64,000 nt of DNA from JACKAN01 sp964502735 (GTDB lineage: Bacteria; Bdellovibrionota; Bdellovibrionia; Bdellovibrionales; UBA1609). A model generated the notes under the pieces. The model saw only the letters and a program-made list of their open reading frames with translations. It was not told the DNA's origin and made no database searches. Of the stretch, positions 53,524-61,992 are shown in pieces. Position 1 is the first letter of the stretch; each line of letters begins with the position of its first letter. The DNA lies in assembly GCA_964502735.1 (NCBI GenBank), contig CAZCYD010000002.1, positions 1 to 64,000 on the forward strand. Direction: 5' to 3'. Both the position numbers and the translations under genes were made by a program.

Positions 53524-54729
53524 ATGTTAAAGTCAAAAAGTACTTGGGGTTTATATTTTACTTTGTTTTTGTCTTTGGGGTGCGACAAGCAGGTTGAATT
53601 CAGAGAATTAAGTAGCGGCATTTTAAGAAACGGTGGTTTTGAATATACAGATGATGACCAGCCAGAAGCTCCCGGACCAGCACAGCCCCCAGTGGTTGTG
53701 ACTCCACCTCCAGTGGTTGTGACTCCGCCTCCAGTGGTTGTGACTCCGCCTCCAGTGGTTGTGGCTCCGCCTCCGTCTGAGGAGCCAGCAGGAAATGAGC
53801 AGCAAGAGGTGTTCTATCAGACCACAGTTTCTAATTCAGTAGATATAGTCATTGTTGAAGATACGACTCTGTCTATGCACGGAGATAGGTGGACTCTACA
53901 TCAAAAATTTAGTCAGGCCTTTGAAAATATGAGCGGTCTTGACTGGCGTTTAGCTATCACTTCAACTGATTTGGGTTCAAATCGTCTTGATGGAAGATTT
54001 ATAGAATTTGATTATAGAGGAACAAGTTTTTTAACTCCAAACACATCAAATTTTAAACAGAAGTTTATGGATAAAATTGGGTTTCTACACTGTAACGATG
54101 ACATGTTTAGTTCTGGATGGGGAAATATTGGTTGTACCTTGAATAGTGAAAGAATGTTGGAAGCGACTATTAAAACAATAAATAGAAACTCCAACTTTTA
54201 TCGCCAAGATGCCAATTTGGCCGTTGTATATATAACAGATGAGGATGAGACGGTTCCTGTGAGAGATCATTTGACAACACCTTCGGAAGTTTTTGAAGCG
54301 ATAACTCAAAGGTTTGGAGATGAAAAGAATTTTACAGCTTATGGGGCTATTATTCAGCCTAGTGATAGCGACTGTTTACTAAAGCAAACAGGACCATTTA
54401 CAAGTCCAGGTGCTAAGTACGGAGTTGCCATAAATGAATTGGTTGAAATGACGGGAGGCTCAACAGTAAGTATTTGTTCTAATGACTACAGCGGCCTTTT
54501 TGCCGACATAAAAGGAAAAAACAAAGGTGTTCTCAAAAAAGAATTTCGTTTAAAGGAGTTTTATCCTATTGATATAGAGGTCTTATTTGAACCCTCCCAA
54601 AATATTTCTTACAAGGTTGAACAAAGGTCTGAAATTGTTGACAATAAAGAGCAAAAGTACAAAGTGTTGGTGTTTGATTCCGAGCCTCTATCGGGAACAA
54701 AAATTACTATTAATTATAAATATCACTAA
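53524..54729 (+). CDS. VWA-domain-like surface lipoprotein with proline-rich repeats
   Basis: A 401-residue lipoprotein: lipobox LSLGC (Cys20), then a Pro/Val stalk of tandem PPVVVTP units (~56-83), then a von Willebrand A-like domain (~98-340). The MIDAS-type motif is DIVIVEDTTLSMHGD (D-x-T-x-S), with a later Asp pair in VVYITDEDE. Six Cys in the domain could form disulphides. A C-terminal beta domain (~345-401) follows. It may be an adhesion protein displayed on a stalk. Function is inferred only from architecture. Confidence 0.8.
   Translation: MLKSKSTWGLYFTLFLSLGCDKQVEFRELSSGILRNGGFEYTDDDQPEAPGPAQPPVVVTPPPVVVTPPPVVVTPPPVVVAPPPSEEPAGNEQQEVFYQTTVSNSVDIVIVEDTTLSMHGDRWTLHQKFSQAFENMSGLDWRLAITSTDLGSNRLDGRFIEFDYRGTSFLTPNTSNFKQKFMDKIGFLHCNDDMFSSGWGNIGCTLNSERMLEATIKTINRNSNFYRQDANLAVVYITDEDETVPVRDHLTTPSEVFEAITQRFGDEKNFTAYGAIIQPSDSDCLLKQTGPFTSPGAKYGVAINELVEMTGGSTVSICSNDYSGLFADIKGKNKGVLKKEFRLKEFYPIDIEVLFEPSQNISYKVEQRSEIVDNKEQKYKVLVFDSEPLSGTKITINYKYH
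53689..53772 (+). repeat. Four tandem 21-bp repeats encoding PPVVVTP
   Basis: Four head-to-tail 21-bp units (53689-53709, -53730, -53751, -53772) differ at only two positions in total. They encode the proline-rich stalk in frame, so slippage would change stalk length without breaking the gene. Near identity at the nucleotide level indicates recent expansion. Confidence 0.95.
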
Positions 54730-54740
54730 TGAGTATTACT

Positions 54741-54766
54741 AGTAAATATCACTAGTGATATTTACT
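54741..54766. repeat. Perfect 26-bp palindrome after the VWA gene
   Basis: Bases 54741-54766 (AGTAAATATCACT and its reverse complement with no spacer) start 12 bases after the stop codon. The motif AAATATCACTA also occurs at the very end of the coding region, so the palindrome may have arisen from that segment. A TTTTC follows, so weak terminator activity is possible, although a loopless hairpin would have to open its centre. Confidence 0.85.
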
Positions 54767-54870
54767 TTTCTGATAAAAATTTATTTTTATTTGCAAGTTT
54801 TTATATATAAAAAAGTTACATTTTGTAAACAGTTCTTTTTCGCCAAGTGCAATGTGTGTAATATTGAAAT

Positions 54871-57042
54871 GTGAAGAAAAAGAAACGTAAAAGCCTAAAG
54901 AATAAGACGACTTCCTTTAAATCCATCGAAAAAATACCTTATGCCGAGTTTGTTAGGCTCAAGGGAAAGGTCTATCAATCTAATAAGTATTTTAATAGAG
55001 ACATGAGTTGGTTGAGTTTTAACGAAAGAGTATTGTTTGAAGCTGTCTCAACACAAAATCCTTTGTTAGAGCGGCTAAGGTTTTTAGATATATTTCGTTC
55101 AAATTGTGATGAATTTTTTATGAAAAGGGTCAGTAGGCTTATCGCGAGTATCTCATCTGGGGATAGAAGCCTGAGCATAGATGGTAGAGGGCCGCTTGAT
55201 CTCTACAATGAATTTCTATCACACTTAAAAGCCAGTTGGGAGATAGCTGACAAAACTCTTCAAGAAAGTATATTGCCTAATCTAGAAGCTGAAGGTGTAA
55301 AAATCTACAGATGGGAGCATCTTGATGCTGAAGATAAAAAATATTTAAAAAATTATTTTCAAGAAAATATATTTCCCATTTTAACTCCACTAGCCGTAGA
55401 TGCGGGTCATCCTTTTCCTTTTTTGTCAAATCTATCTAAGTCTGTGGGTGTTTGCCTAAAAGTTCCTGACTTTAAGCAAAAATATTTTGCTCGTGTGAAA
55501 ATCCCAACAGAGATATCGCAATGGATTGCGTTGAAAAGTCGTTCTAGTTTATTGCATCGCTTTATCAATATTGAAGAAGTTATCTGTAATCATTTATCAG
55601 ATTTATTTCCGGGTATGAAAATTGAAGATCAAATGATTTTTCGTGTTACGCGAGATGCATCTCTTGGCGATGAAGAAGATGATAGCGAGGCTGAAGACGT
55701 TCTAGAGTGGGTTGCGGAAGGTTTAAAAGAAAGAAAATTTTCCCCTGTGATTCGATTAGAAGTGGATAGAATAAATAGTCGTTGGCTAATTGAATTTTTG
55801 AAACTGGAGCTTGAATTGCAAGATGAGCAGGTTTTTCAAATGCCATCATTAATTTGTTATACGAGTTTTTCTGAAATCTGTGCTATGAAAATTGATAAGT
55901 TAAAATTTACTCCTTTTAGTGGAGAAAAATATTATAAATTCGATAAAGGAGAGAATGAGGAGTCAATCTTTAAAAAAATTTCAAAGCAGGATCACCTAAT
56001 TCATTTTCCATACGAGAGTTACTCATCTACTGTTGAAAGATTCCTATTGGAAGCTTCAAATGACAAAAGAGTGAGGGCGATAAAAATAATTCTGTATCGT
56101 ACAGATGCCGATGGAAGACTTATTGATATATTGATAAATGCAGTTGAAAATGGGAAGCAGGTTGCCGTTGTTATTGAATTAAAGGCAAGATTTGATGAAG
56201 AAAGAAATATTAAATGGGCACAGCGTCTTGAAGACTTTGGGATTCATGTAACTTATGGTGTTAAAAAATTTAAAACTCATGCCAAGATGATTTTAGTTAT
56301 AAGAGATGAAAGCCGCCGATTGAAAACCTATGTTAATATAGGAACTGGAAATTTTAATAGCCAAACAAGTAAGCTTTATACAGACTTGAGTTTTTTTACT
56401 TCAGATAAAGTTATAGGTTCTGAAGTCATAAAGGTTTTTAATTATTTAACAGGAAGGTGTCTTGTTGAAAATTACAGAAAACTTTTAGTTGCTCCATTTA
56501 ATATGAGTCAAAAATTTATTGAACATATTATGTCTGAAATTAAATTTAAAAAAATGGGACACGAAGCTGAGATTATTGCAAAAATGAATAGTCTTGAAGA
56601 TCCCGATATAATTGAGTGTCTTTACCAAGCTAGTCAAGCTGGTGTTAAAGTCACTCTAATTGTTCGTGGTTTCTGCACTCTTAAACCAGGAGTTAAAGGT
56701 TTGTCAGAAAACATCTCAGTTTTATCACTTGTTGGTAGATTACTTGAGCATTCTCGAGTCTATTACTTTAGATCAATGGGCGCGAGCGAAGTGGATGGAA
56801 AATTTTATATTGGCTCTGCTGATTGGATGAGTCGAAATTTGCATAGTAGAGTCGAAGTGGTAACTCCCATTGTGGCCCCTGATTTAAAAAGTAAATTGTG
56901 GAGAATATTAGCAGCGACAATTAAAGATAATCAGAAAACTTGGCAGCTAACTAATAAGGGCACATACCTTCAAATAAAAAATGAAACAAAACCCTTTAAT
57001 GCTCAAGAATTTTTTATTCTAAACAAGAAGGAAAATATTTAG
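54871..57042 (+). CDS. ppk: Polyphosphate kinase 1
   Basis: A 723-residue PPK1 that polymerises ATP gamma-phosphate into polyphosphate. The four domains are present: N (KYFNRDMSWLSFNERVLFEA, ~38-57), H, and the two catalytic phospholipase-D-like domains. Catalytic-region motifs are KTHAKMILVIRD (autophosphorylated His) and LLEHSRVYYFRSMG, with NLHSRVEVVTPI near the end. The GTG start follows a Lys-rich N-terminus. It overlaps sixA by one base. Confidence 0.96.
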   Translation: MKKKKRKSLKNKTTSFKSIEKIPYAEFVRLKGKVYQSNKYFNRDMSWLSFNERVLFEAVSTQNPLLERLRFLDIFRSNCDEFFMKRVSRLIASISSGDRSLSIDGRGPLDLYNEFLSHLKASWEIADKTLQESILPNLEAEGVKIYRWEHLDAEDKKYLKNYFQENIFPILTPLAVDAGHPFPFLSNLSKSVGVCLKVPDFKQKYFARVKIPTEISQWIALKSRSSLLHRFINIEEVICNHLSDLFPGMKIEDQMIFRVTRDASLGDEEDDSEAEDVLEWVAEGLKERKFSPVIRLEVDRINSRWLIEFLKLELELQDEQVFQMPSLICYTSFSEICAMKIDKLKFTPFSGEKYYKFDKGENEESIFKKISKQDHLIHFPYESYSSTVERFLLEASNDKRVRAIKIILYRTDADGRLIDILINAVENGKQVAVVIELKARFDEERNIKWAQRLEDFGIHVTYGVKKFKTHAKMILVIRDESRRLKTYVNIGTGNFNSQTSKLYTDLSFFTSDKVIGSEVIKVFNYLTGRCLVENYRKLLVAPFNMSQKFIEHIMSEIKFKKMGHEAEIIAKMNSLEDPDIIECLYQASQAGVKVTLIVRGFCTLKPGVKGLSENISVLSLVGRLLEHSRVYYFRSMGASEVDGKFYIGSADWMSRNLHSRVEVVTPIVAPDLKSKLWRILAATIKDNQKTWQLTNKGTYLQIKNETKPFNAQEFFILNKKENI

Positions 57043-57593
57043 TGGATATTCTAATTTTTAGACATGCTTTAGCTGAGGATAGAGTGGCTTGGAATAAAGA
57101 AGGGAAATCAGATGCTTTGAGACCATTATGCAAAAAGGGAATTGTTAGATTTGCTCAAGCTGTTCAAGGCCTTGATAAGATAATCAAATCAATATCGACG
57201 ATTTACTCTAGTCAATATACAAGAGCGGTTCAGACCGGGGAGATCCTTCACGGGCATTTTAAAAATTCTAATTTAGAAATTATAGAGGGGCTCAATCCTG
57301 GATACTCAGTTGATTCCCTCTTAGATATTCTAAAATCACATAAAACAAAAGATGTTGTGGCTTTTGTTGGTCATCACCCCGACTTGAGCCGAATCTGTAG
57401 TCATTTGGTTTGTGGACATGATAAAGGTAAAATTAAGTTTGGAAAGGGTGGAGTTGCCTGTATAAGGTATGAGAATGGCATAGGGGAGTTGGAGTTCTTA
57501 TTAACCCAAAAACAATTGCAAGGTCTAAGTTTTAATAAAAGCTTAGACCTACAAGAGAGCTCAGATAAAGAACTGTTATTAACGAATAAGTAG
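57042..57593 (+). CDS. sixA: SixA-like phosphohistidine phosphatase
   Basis: A 183-residue histidine-phosphatase-family protein. The catalytic RHALAEDR contains His8, the second conserved Arg is in YSSQYTRAVQTG, and the second His is in VAFVGHHPDLSRIC. SixA removes phosphate from protein histidine. Here it is coupled to ppk by a one-base overlap (TAGTG), so it could dephosphorylate a phospho-His protein linked to polyphosphate metabolism. A role in regulating PPK1 is speculation. The length is slightly above E. coli SixA (161). Confidence 0.88.
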   Translation: MDILIFRHALAEDRVAWNKEGKSDALRPLCKKGIVRFAQAVQGLDKIIKSISTIYSSQYTRAVQTGEILHGHFKNSNLEIIEGLNPGYSVDSLLDILKSHKTKDVVAFVGHHPDLSRICSHLVCGHDKGKIKFGKGGVACIRYENGIGELEFLLTQKQLQGLSFNKSLDLQESSDKELLLTNK

Positions 57594-57631
57594 TCTCATT
57601 AAATTACAAGAGTTAGGAGGTCTGTAGGATA

Positions 57632-58588
57632 TTAATTCTTAGACTCTTTGTAGTTAAAGATTTGATCCTGCTTAGAAGCTCCATCAGACATACTGATTAG
57701 GATGCCTTTGTCGAGCCCTATGTTTGGAGCATAAATTCTCAATACGGGTAAGCCTTCAATTACACGTTTTATCACCTTCATGGCAGGGATGATGACATCG
57801 GCGCGATCAGGGCGCAAATCAAACTTTTGAAGTCGCTCTAGATAGGTTGTTTTCTCAAGAGTAGCCAATAGCTTAGATAAATCATCAGGCGTGATAAATT
57901 TACTCTTTTTGTGAAGGGCCTCAGACTTAAGTTTAATTAGTCTCCGGAAGTTTCCTCCAGTTCCAATTACGTAAAGTTTTTTACTAGTTTTTAATTTTTT
58001 GTCTAGAAATTGATGAATCTCCTTTACCTTTGGGGCGATCCATTGTTCAATTTTTTCAGGATTTTTTAATCTCTTCTCGGCCTCCAAAAACCGGACAGTG
58101 CCAAGATTGACACTTAGGCTTCCTTTGATCTCACTTTTTTCAATAATAGAAAGCTCTAGGGAGCCTCCTCCAAGATCAAAAAGAAGATAGTCCGAAGAAC
58201 TATCAATTTTACTACATGTTTGTATAGCCTTCAATATCAACTGAGCTTCCTGTTCGCCTGAAATTTCATGAATTAAAATTCCAGAAGATTTAAAAATAGT
58301 GTTCTTCAGTATCTGATTGTTCTTTGCGTCTCGAAAAGCGCTAGTGGCAATAGATCTGCAGCGGTTTATATTTAACCCATTTAAAGTGTTGCGGATTTCC
58401 TTAAACGTTCTCTCAGCATATTTAATAAACTCAGGAGAAAATTTATTATTCTCACCAAAAGATTCGGTTCCAAGTCGAAGAGGAATGCGAATGCGCTCCT
58501 TCAGCAAAATGAGATCCTTGGACTCAAGATCAGCAGTAGTGACCCTCACTGCGTTTGAACCAATATCTATGGCTGCAATTTTTTCCAT
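57632..58588 (-). CDS. ppx: Exopolyphosphatase/GppA-family phosphatase
   Basis: A 318-residue Ppx/GppA protein with the actin-like ATPase fold. The phosphate-binding motifs are IAAIDIGSNAVRV (~4-16), LLFDLGGGSLELSI (~139) and YVIGTGGNFRRL. It hydrolyses polyphosphate or pppGpp. It is shorter than the ~500-residue E. coli forms and comprises only the two catalytic domains. It converges with ppk-sixA, which places synthesis and breakdown of polyphosphate side by side. ATG 58588 is chosen. An in-frame TTG at 58594 sits closer to AGGA. Confidence 0.9.
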   Translation of the reverse strand: MEKIAAIDIGSNAVRVTTADLESKDLILLKERIRIPLRLGTESFGENNKFSPEFIKYAERTFKEIRNTLNGLNINRCRSIATSAFRDAKNNQILKNTIFKSSGILIHEISGEQEAQLILKAIQTCSKIDSSSDYLLFDLGGGSLELSIIEKSEIKGSLSVNLGTVRFLEAEKRLKNPEKIEQWIAPKVKEIHQFLDKKLKTSKKLYVIGTGGNFRRLIKLKSEALHKKSKFITPDDLSKLLATLEKTTYLERLQKFDLRPDRADVIIPAMKVIKRVIEGLPVLRIYAPNIGLDKGILISMSDGASKQDQIFNYKESKN

Positions 58589-58633
58589 TTTCAAAAAATC
58601 CTAAAATGACTTCTGTTATATTGCTTTTACACA

Positions 58634-58661
58634 ATTCTATGACACTGTCATGGCAATGCAA
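58634..58661 (-). promoter_or_regulatory. Candidate sigma-70 promoter for ppx with dyad in the spacer
   Basis: On the minus strand TTGCAT (plus 58656-58661) and TAGAAT (plus 58634-58639) are separated by 16 bases. The -10 is 5/6 to consensus. The spacer carries ATGACACTGTCAT (58639-58651), an odd palindrome that could be an operator. The inferred start gives a leader of about 40 nt before ATG 58588. The site lies directly downstream of hairpin 3, which would block read-through from the radical SAM gene. Confidence 0.45.
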
Positions 58662-58672
58662 TAACATAATAA

Positions 58673-58839
58673 CCCAAATCCGCGGATAAAATGGACCAAG
58701 ATTTCCTCAAACCCTTTGACTTGGGGGGCAGCTCCTGCTTCGCCGCTGTCACCCTTCGGGTGATCGCCTCCGGCTCATCGGAGCCCCGCAAGTCAAAGGG
58801 TTTGAGGAAATCTTGGTCCATTTTATCCGCGGATTTGGG
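58673..58839. repeat. Giant hairpin 3 (51-bp perfect arms, 65-nt GC-rich branched interior)
   Basis: Bases 58673-58723 are the exact reverse complement of 58789-58839. After one mismatch the stem continues with GGGGC/GCCCC. The interior holds TCACCC-TTC-GGGTGA, CTCCG-GCTCAT-CGGAG and a CAGC/GCTG pairing, so it is branched. Arm and loop sequences are unrelated to hairpins 1 and 2, but arm length is the same. It lies in the 305-bp gene-free stretch 58589-58893, between the end of the radical SAM gene and the ppx promoter candidate. No coding region is associated. Confidence 0.97.
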
Positions 58840-58893
58840 ATAATAAACTAGGTAGAAAATAAGTAGTAAGGATTCGTCGTATCGGGAGGGTTA

Positions 58894-60027
58894 CTAGACT
58901 AATCCTCTGGTGATTGTGTTGTCAAAGTATGCAGATAATCCTTCAACTCTTTTGGGCAGGGATTTAAATGAGGACTCTAACCACGTTTCATGATTTTCCA
59001 TGCAGAAAAAAATATTCCATCTCGAACTGTGTTCTTTAAATTTTTTCAATACAAAGTCGTACATTTCTTGGCGAAGACTATTGTCATATCTGAGTTTGCC
59101 ATCATGACTTGGAAAAACTTCCGCTCGCGTTATAAGGCTTTGAAATCCAAAACGTTCTCGCATGATACTTCTTTGTTCAGGTTGAAACCTGAGTGCTCCA
59201 ATAGACATAATTGGTATATCAGAAGGAGTAAATCGTTTTGTGATCTCTTTAACCAAGCCCCCATAATTATCTTTCCAATCAGGATGCCAGATCATAGGGT
59301 CTATGTGAAAAGCAATGCTAAATCCATGATCTAAACATTTTTTTGCAGCGTCCAGTCGGTCTTCAAGACTGGCGGTTCCATGCTCTTCAGCTGAAATTAT
59401 ATATTGGGGATTTATTGACCAGCTAACAATTGTATTACTTGCCGGGCCTAGATCTAAAAATTGATCCACCTTGTCGCTTTTGGTTTTAAACTCTAATTTC
59501 CAATGAGGATATTTTTTAAAAAAACTTATAAGAACGCGAGAATATTCAGTGAGTTCATCAAGGCTAAGGCTATCTACAACCTCTCCCGTGCCAATTCTAA
59601 AAGGGAGAAGGGGTTTTTCTTTTTCAAGTGATTCTAGTTCAAGTAGGGCTTCATCAATATTGGTATAAACTGTCATTACAGGAGAATTGATAAAGCTTTG
59701 TAGATAGCAATACGAGCAGTTCATATCACATTGAAGCCCAAGATTTAGAACAAAGTAATTGCAGCAGGCTAACCCGGGGCGGGAGCCCGGACATCGTTTA
59801 AAGAATTGACCTTTAAAGTCGGTAAAGTACAAATTTTTTTTACTTCTGTTAAATTCAGATTTAGATAAAGTTCCTCGCGTCTCTGGAAATGGTGGATTAT
59901 CAACGACTTGAACTTTATGAGGGGGCAGTTTAGTTAAGATCTTTTTTATTAGAGGTTTATCTAGGACTTTCTTATCTACAAAAAAATTATCAAACTTACT
60001 GTCCAATGATGTCATTAGCGCATCCAT
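58894..60027 (-). CDS. Radical SAM protein of the spore-photoproduct-lyase-like family
   Basis: A 377-residue enzyme. The [4Fe-4S] cysteines are Cys100, Cys104 and Cys107 in LQCDMNCSYCYLQ, and the preceding KRCPGSRPGLACCNYFVLNLG with additional Cys79, Cys88 and Cys89 is the hallmark of the SPL-like branch. In sporeformers SPL repairs spore photoproduct. Proteobacterial members have no established substrate. The ATG overlaps the upstream unknown gene by 13 bases, suggesting a two-protein unit. Confidence 0.85.
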   Translation of the reverse strand: MDALMTSLDSKFDNFFVDKKVLDKPLIKKILTKLPPHKVQVVDNPPFPETRGTLSKSEFNRSKKNLYFTDFKGQFFKRCPGSRPGLACCNYFVLNLGLQCDMNCSYCYLQSFINSPVMTVYTNIDEALLELESLEKEKPLLPFRIGTGEVVDSLSLDELTEYSRVLISFFKKYPHWKLEFKTKSDKVDQFLDLGPASNTIVSWSINPQYIISAEEHGTASLEDRLDAAKKCLDHGFSIAFHIDPMIWHPDWKDNYGGLVKEITKRFTPSDIPIMSIGALRFQPEQRSIMRERFGFQSLITRAEVFPSHDGKLRYDNSLRQEMYDFVLKKFKEHSSRWNIFFCMENHETWLESSFKSLPKRVEGLSAYFDNTITRGLV

Positions 60028-60830
60028 ATTTGATTCCTGTGTAGATCATTCCACTTTTCTATACTTTTTATTTTCTTATTAAGAGAAACTTCATTTTCCG
60101 CAAAGATGCGGAGTTCAAGACCAGATTGGTCGCCCTTTCTTTTCCATTTGACCTCTACACCGTTGATTGTAGTTAGCGATTCAAGTTTTTTTTGATTTTC
60201 ACTTAGAATTTTGTGATTCATTGGGAATCTTATTTTTTTAACTTCATTTAGGCATGTTTCTGGCGAACCAGAAAATAAGCTCTGCAGATCTGTCAACGAA
60301 GTGCCCATCCCTAAGAGTTCCAGAGAGAATTCCAAGATTTGAACTGCCGTCGATTTGCTGGCTGAGCTACTGGCTATAGCATTCAATATCCATGTTTGTT
60401 CGGTAGAGATTTCAACACTTCTTAAGATTTCAATATCTTTTGGAAAAATATCTTTCTTGCTACACCAAATCTGGAAGGGCATTGGGCATAGAATTAACTT
60501 CTCAAGAACTAGAGAGAGATTTTCATTGAATCTGAGATTGTAGTGTTCGAAAAAATCTATCCAATTAAGATGTTGAGAAATTAAGCCTTTAAATGAATAA
60601 ATTCTGGCAAGTTCTGGTAAGGAAAGCTTGGGGTATAGAGAGTGAATAGCTGACTTCAGATCTGAACCAGTGATTTTTAAGTCTACAACTAATGAATTTT
60701 TATGAGAGTCCTCAAAGCCCGTAAGCTGCCACGGACCCCATGAGTAGATGGGAAGATTTGCGGGCCATATATTTAGTGGCTTAAAGTTTAGGCTAGAGTT
60801 GATTTTGGTAGCCTCCATAGTTATTATCAT
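60015..60830 (-). CDS. Unknown protein coupled to the SPL-like radical SAM gene
   Basis: Up to 271 residues, no family recognised. It lacks a signal peptide and transmembrane segments. It is mixed alpha/beta with helical stretches (SKSTAVQILEFSLELLGMG, SLTDLQSLFSGSPETCLNE), a Trp-rich N-terminus (NIWPANLPIYSWGPWQLTG) and three scattered Cys. Starts at ATG 60830 or ATG 60818 are possible, and neither has a clear ribosome binding site. The 13-base overlap with the radical SAM gene suggests joint expression. It could supply substrate recognition. Confidence 0.65.
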   Translation of the reverse strand: MIITMEATKINSSLNFKPLNIWPANLPIYSWGPWQLTGFEDSHKNSLVVDLKITGSDLKSAIHSLYPKLSLPELARIYSFKGLISQHLNWIDFFEHYNLRFNENLSLVLEKLILCPMPFQIWCSKKDIFPKDIEILRSVEISTEQTWILNAIASSSASKSTAVQILEFSLELLGMGTSLTDLQSLFSGSPETCLNEVKKIRFPMNHKILSENQKKLESLTTINGVEVKWKRKGDQSGLELRIFAENEVSLNKKIKSIEKWNDLHRNQIWMR

Positions 60831-60879
60831 GGTGCTGGTGCCATATCATGAGGACATGGAATTGTCCAAGGATTCTAAT

Positions 60880-61953
60880 ATGAACTGGAAAAATAGGGCT
60901 AAGATTCAAGGCGAAGTTGTATGTTTTGCATATATAGCGACCAATAGGCAGAAACTGGCCAAAGAGGTATATCTATGGGATTTAGACAAAACCTACATAG
61001 ATACAAAGTTTGAAAGTCTCGGAGGCTTGTGGCGTGCGGTCATGGAAAAGCCAAATAAAAAAAGAAATATTCCTGGCACAGCTGAGTTGGTCAGATCTCT
61101 ACAAGACTCCTACCAGCAAAGGTATGAAGAAGAAGACTTTCCAATATTTTTTATAACGGCATCTCCCCCTCAGATGGAGCCTGTTATTTTAGAAAAGCTG
61201 AGTCTTGATGGCATTCAGCCGATGGGTCTTTATTGCAAGGATAATCTTAAAAACTTGCATCCAAGAAAGCTTTGGAGGCTTTCAAAGCAAGTTGGCTATA
61301 AATTGCAGGCTCTATTGCAAATAAGACTTAACTTGTCGCCCGATGTTCAGCAGATTCTGTGGGGCGATGATAGTGAAACGGATGTTATTACTTATAATCT
61401 TTACTCTGATATCTGTAGTCGAAGGTTGAGTCTTGAAACTCTAGAAAGGACATTAAAATTTTTTTCCGTAACTAGAGAACAGATAAAAGTTATTTTACAG
61501 ATGCAGGAGCAAATTCCTAATTATGATCCTGTTAAAAAAATCTATATTAATTTAGCAGAAGATACTGATCCAGAATATTATTTAAAATTTGGACGACGAG
61601 TATTTCCCTCTCTTAACACTTTTCAGATAGCCTTGGATTTATTTCAGGATCAAAGAATAGAATGGAGGCACTTATCGACTATTGCGGAAGACTTAATTTT
61701 AAACTTCAATTTTTCTCGCGATCAGTTGGTGAGGGGGCTTGATGATTTGATTCGTCGACAGGTTTTGAGTTTAGAATGTCTTCAGAGGCTTCAATCAAAA
61801 CTTGTTGAGCAAGGAATTTTGTCTTCAGTATGGAAACCTTCTGTTAAGCCTCCGAGCATTTCTGAGCATCAAGGCCAAAGTGTTATTAATTTTGAAGGAA
61901 ACTTTGAGCCATGGGTCCCTGAGCATATCGATTATATTAATAATTTTAGATAG
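60880..61953 (+). CDS. HAD-superfamily-like protein with DxDxT motif
   Basis: About 357 residues. The HAD nucleophile motif is VYLWDLDKTYIDTKF (D-x-D-x-T), motif II is FFITASPPQ and a motif IV-type acidic segment is ILWGDDSETDVITYN, so a phosphatase is likely, resembling App1-type phosphatidate phosphatases in its pattern. The C-terminal ~180 residues are helical and unassigned. ATG 60880 is chosen because AAGGA sits 7 bases upstream. In-frame starts further upstream run into the divergent gene. It is divergent from the unknown protein gene. Confidence 0.72.
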   Translation: MNWKNRAKIQGEVVCFAYIATNRQKLAKEVYLWDLDKTYIDTKFESLGGLWRAVMEKPNKKRNIPGTAELVRSLQDSYQQRYEEEDFPIFFITASPPQMEPVILEKLSLDGIQPMGLYCKDNLKNLHPRKLWRLSKQVGYKLQALLQIRLNLSPDVQQILWGDDSETDVITYNLYSDICSRRLSLETLERTLKFFSVTREQIKVILQMQEQIPNYDPVKKIYINLAEDTDPEYYLKFGRRVFPSLNTFQIALDLFQDQRIEWRHLSTIAEDLILNFNFSRDQLVRGLDDLIRRQVLSLECLQRLQSKLVEQGILSSVWKPSVKPPSISEHQGQSVINFEGNFEPWVPEHIDYINNFR

Positions 61954-61992
61954 AGAATCTTTAGATAGAGAATTTGAGTAGGGGTGGATTTT

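Noticed and set aside
58639..58651. Pho box upstream of ppx
   Set aside because: Only one CTGTCAT half is present. The second repeat at 11-base phase is missing.
61945..61976. Duplicated TTTAGATAGAGAAT at the end of the HAD-like gene
   Set aside because: A short two-copy slippage event with no visible structural or regulatory meaning.
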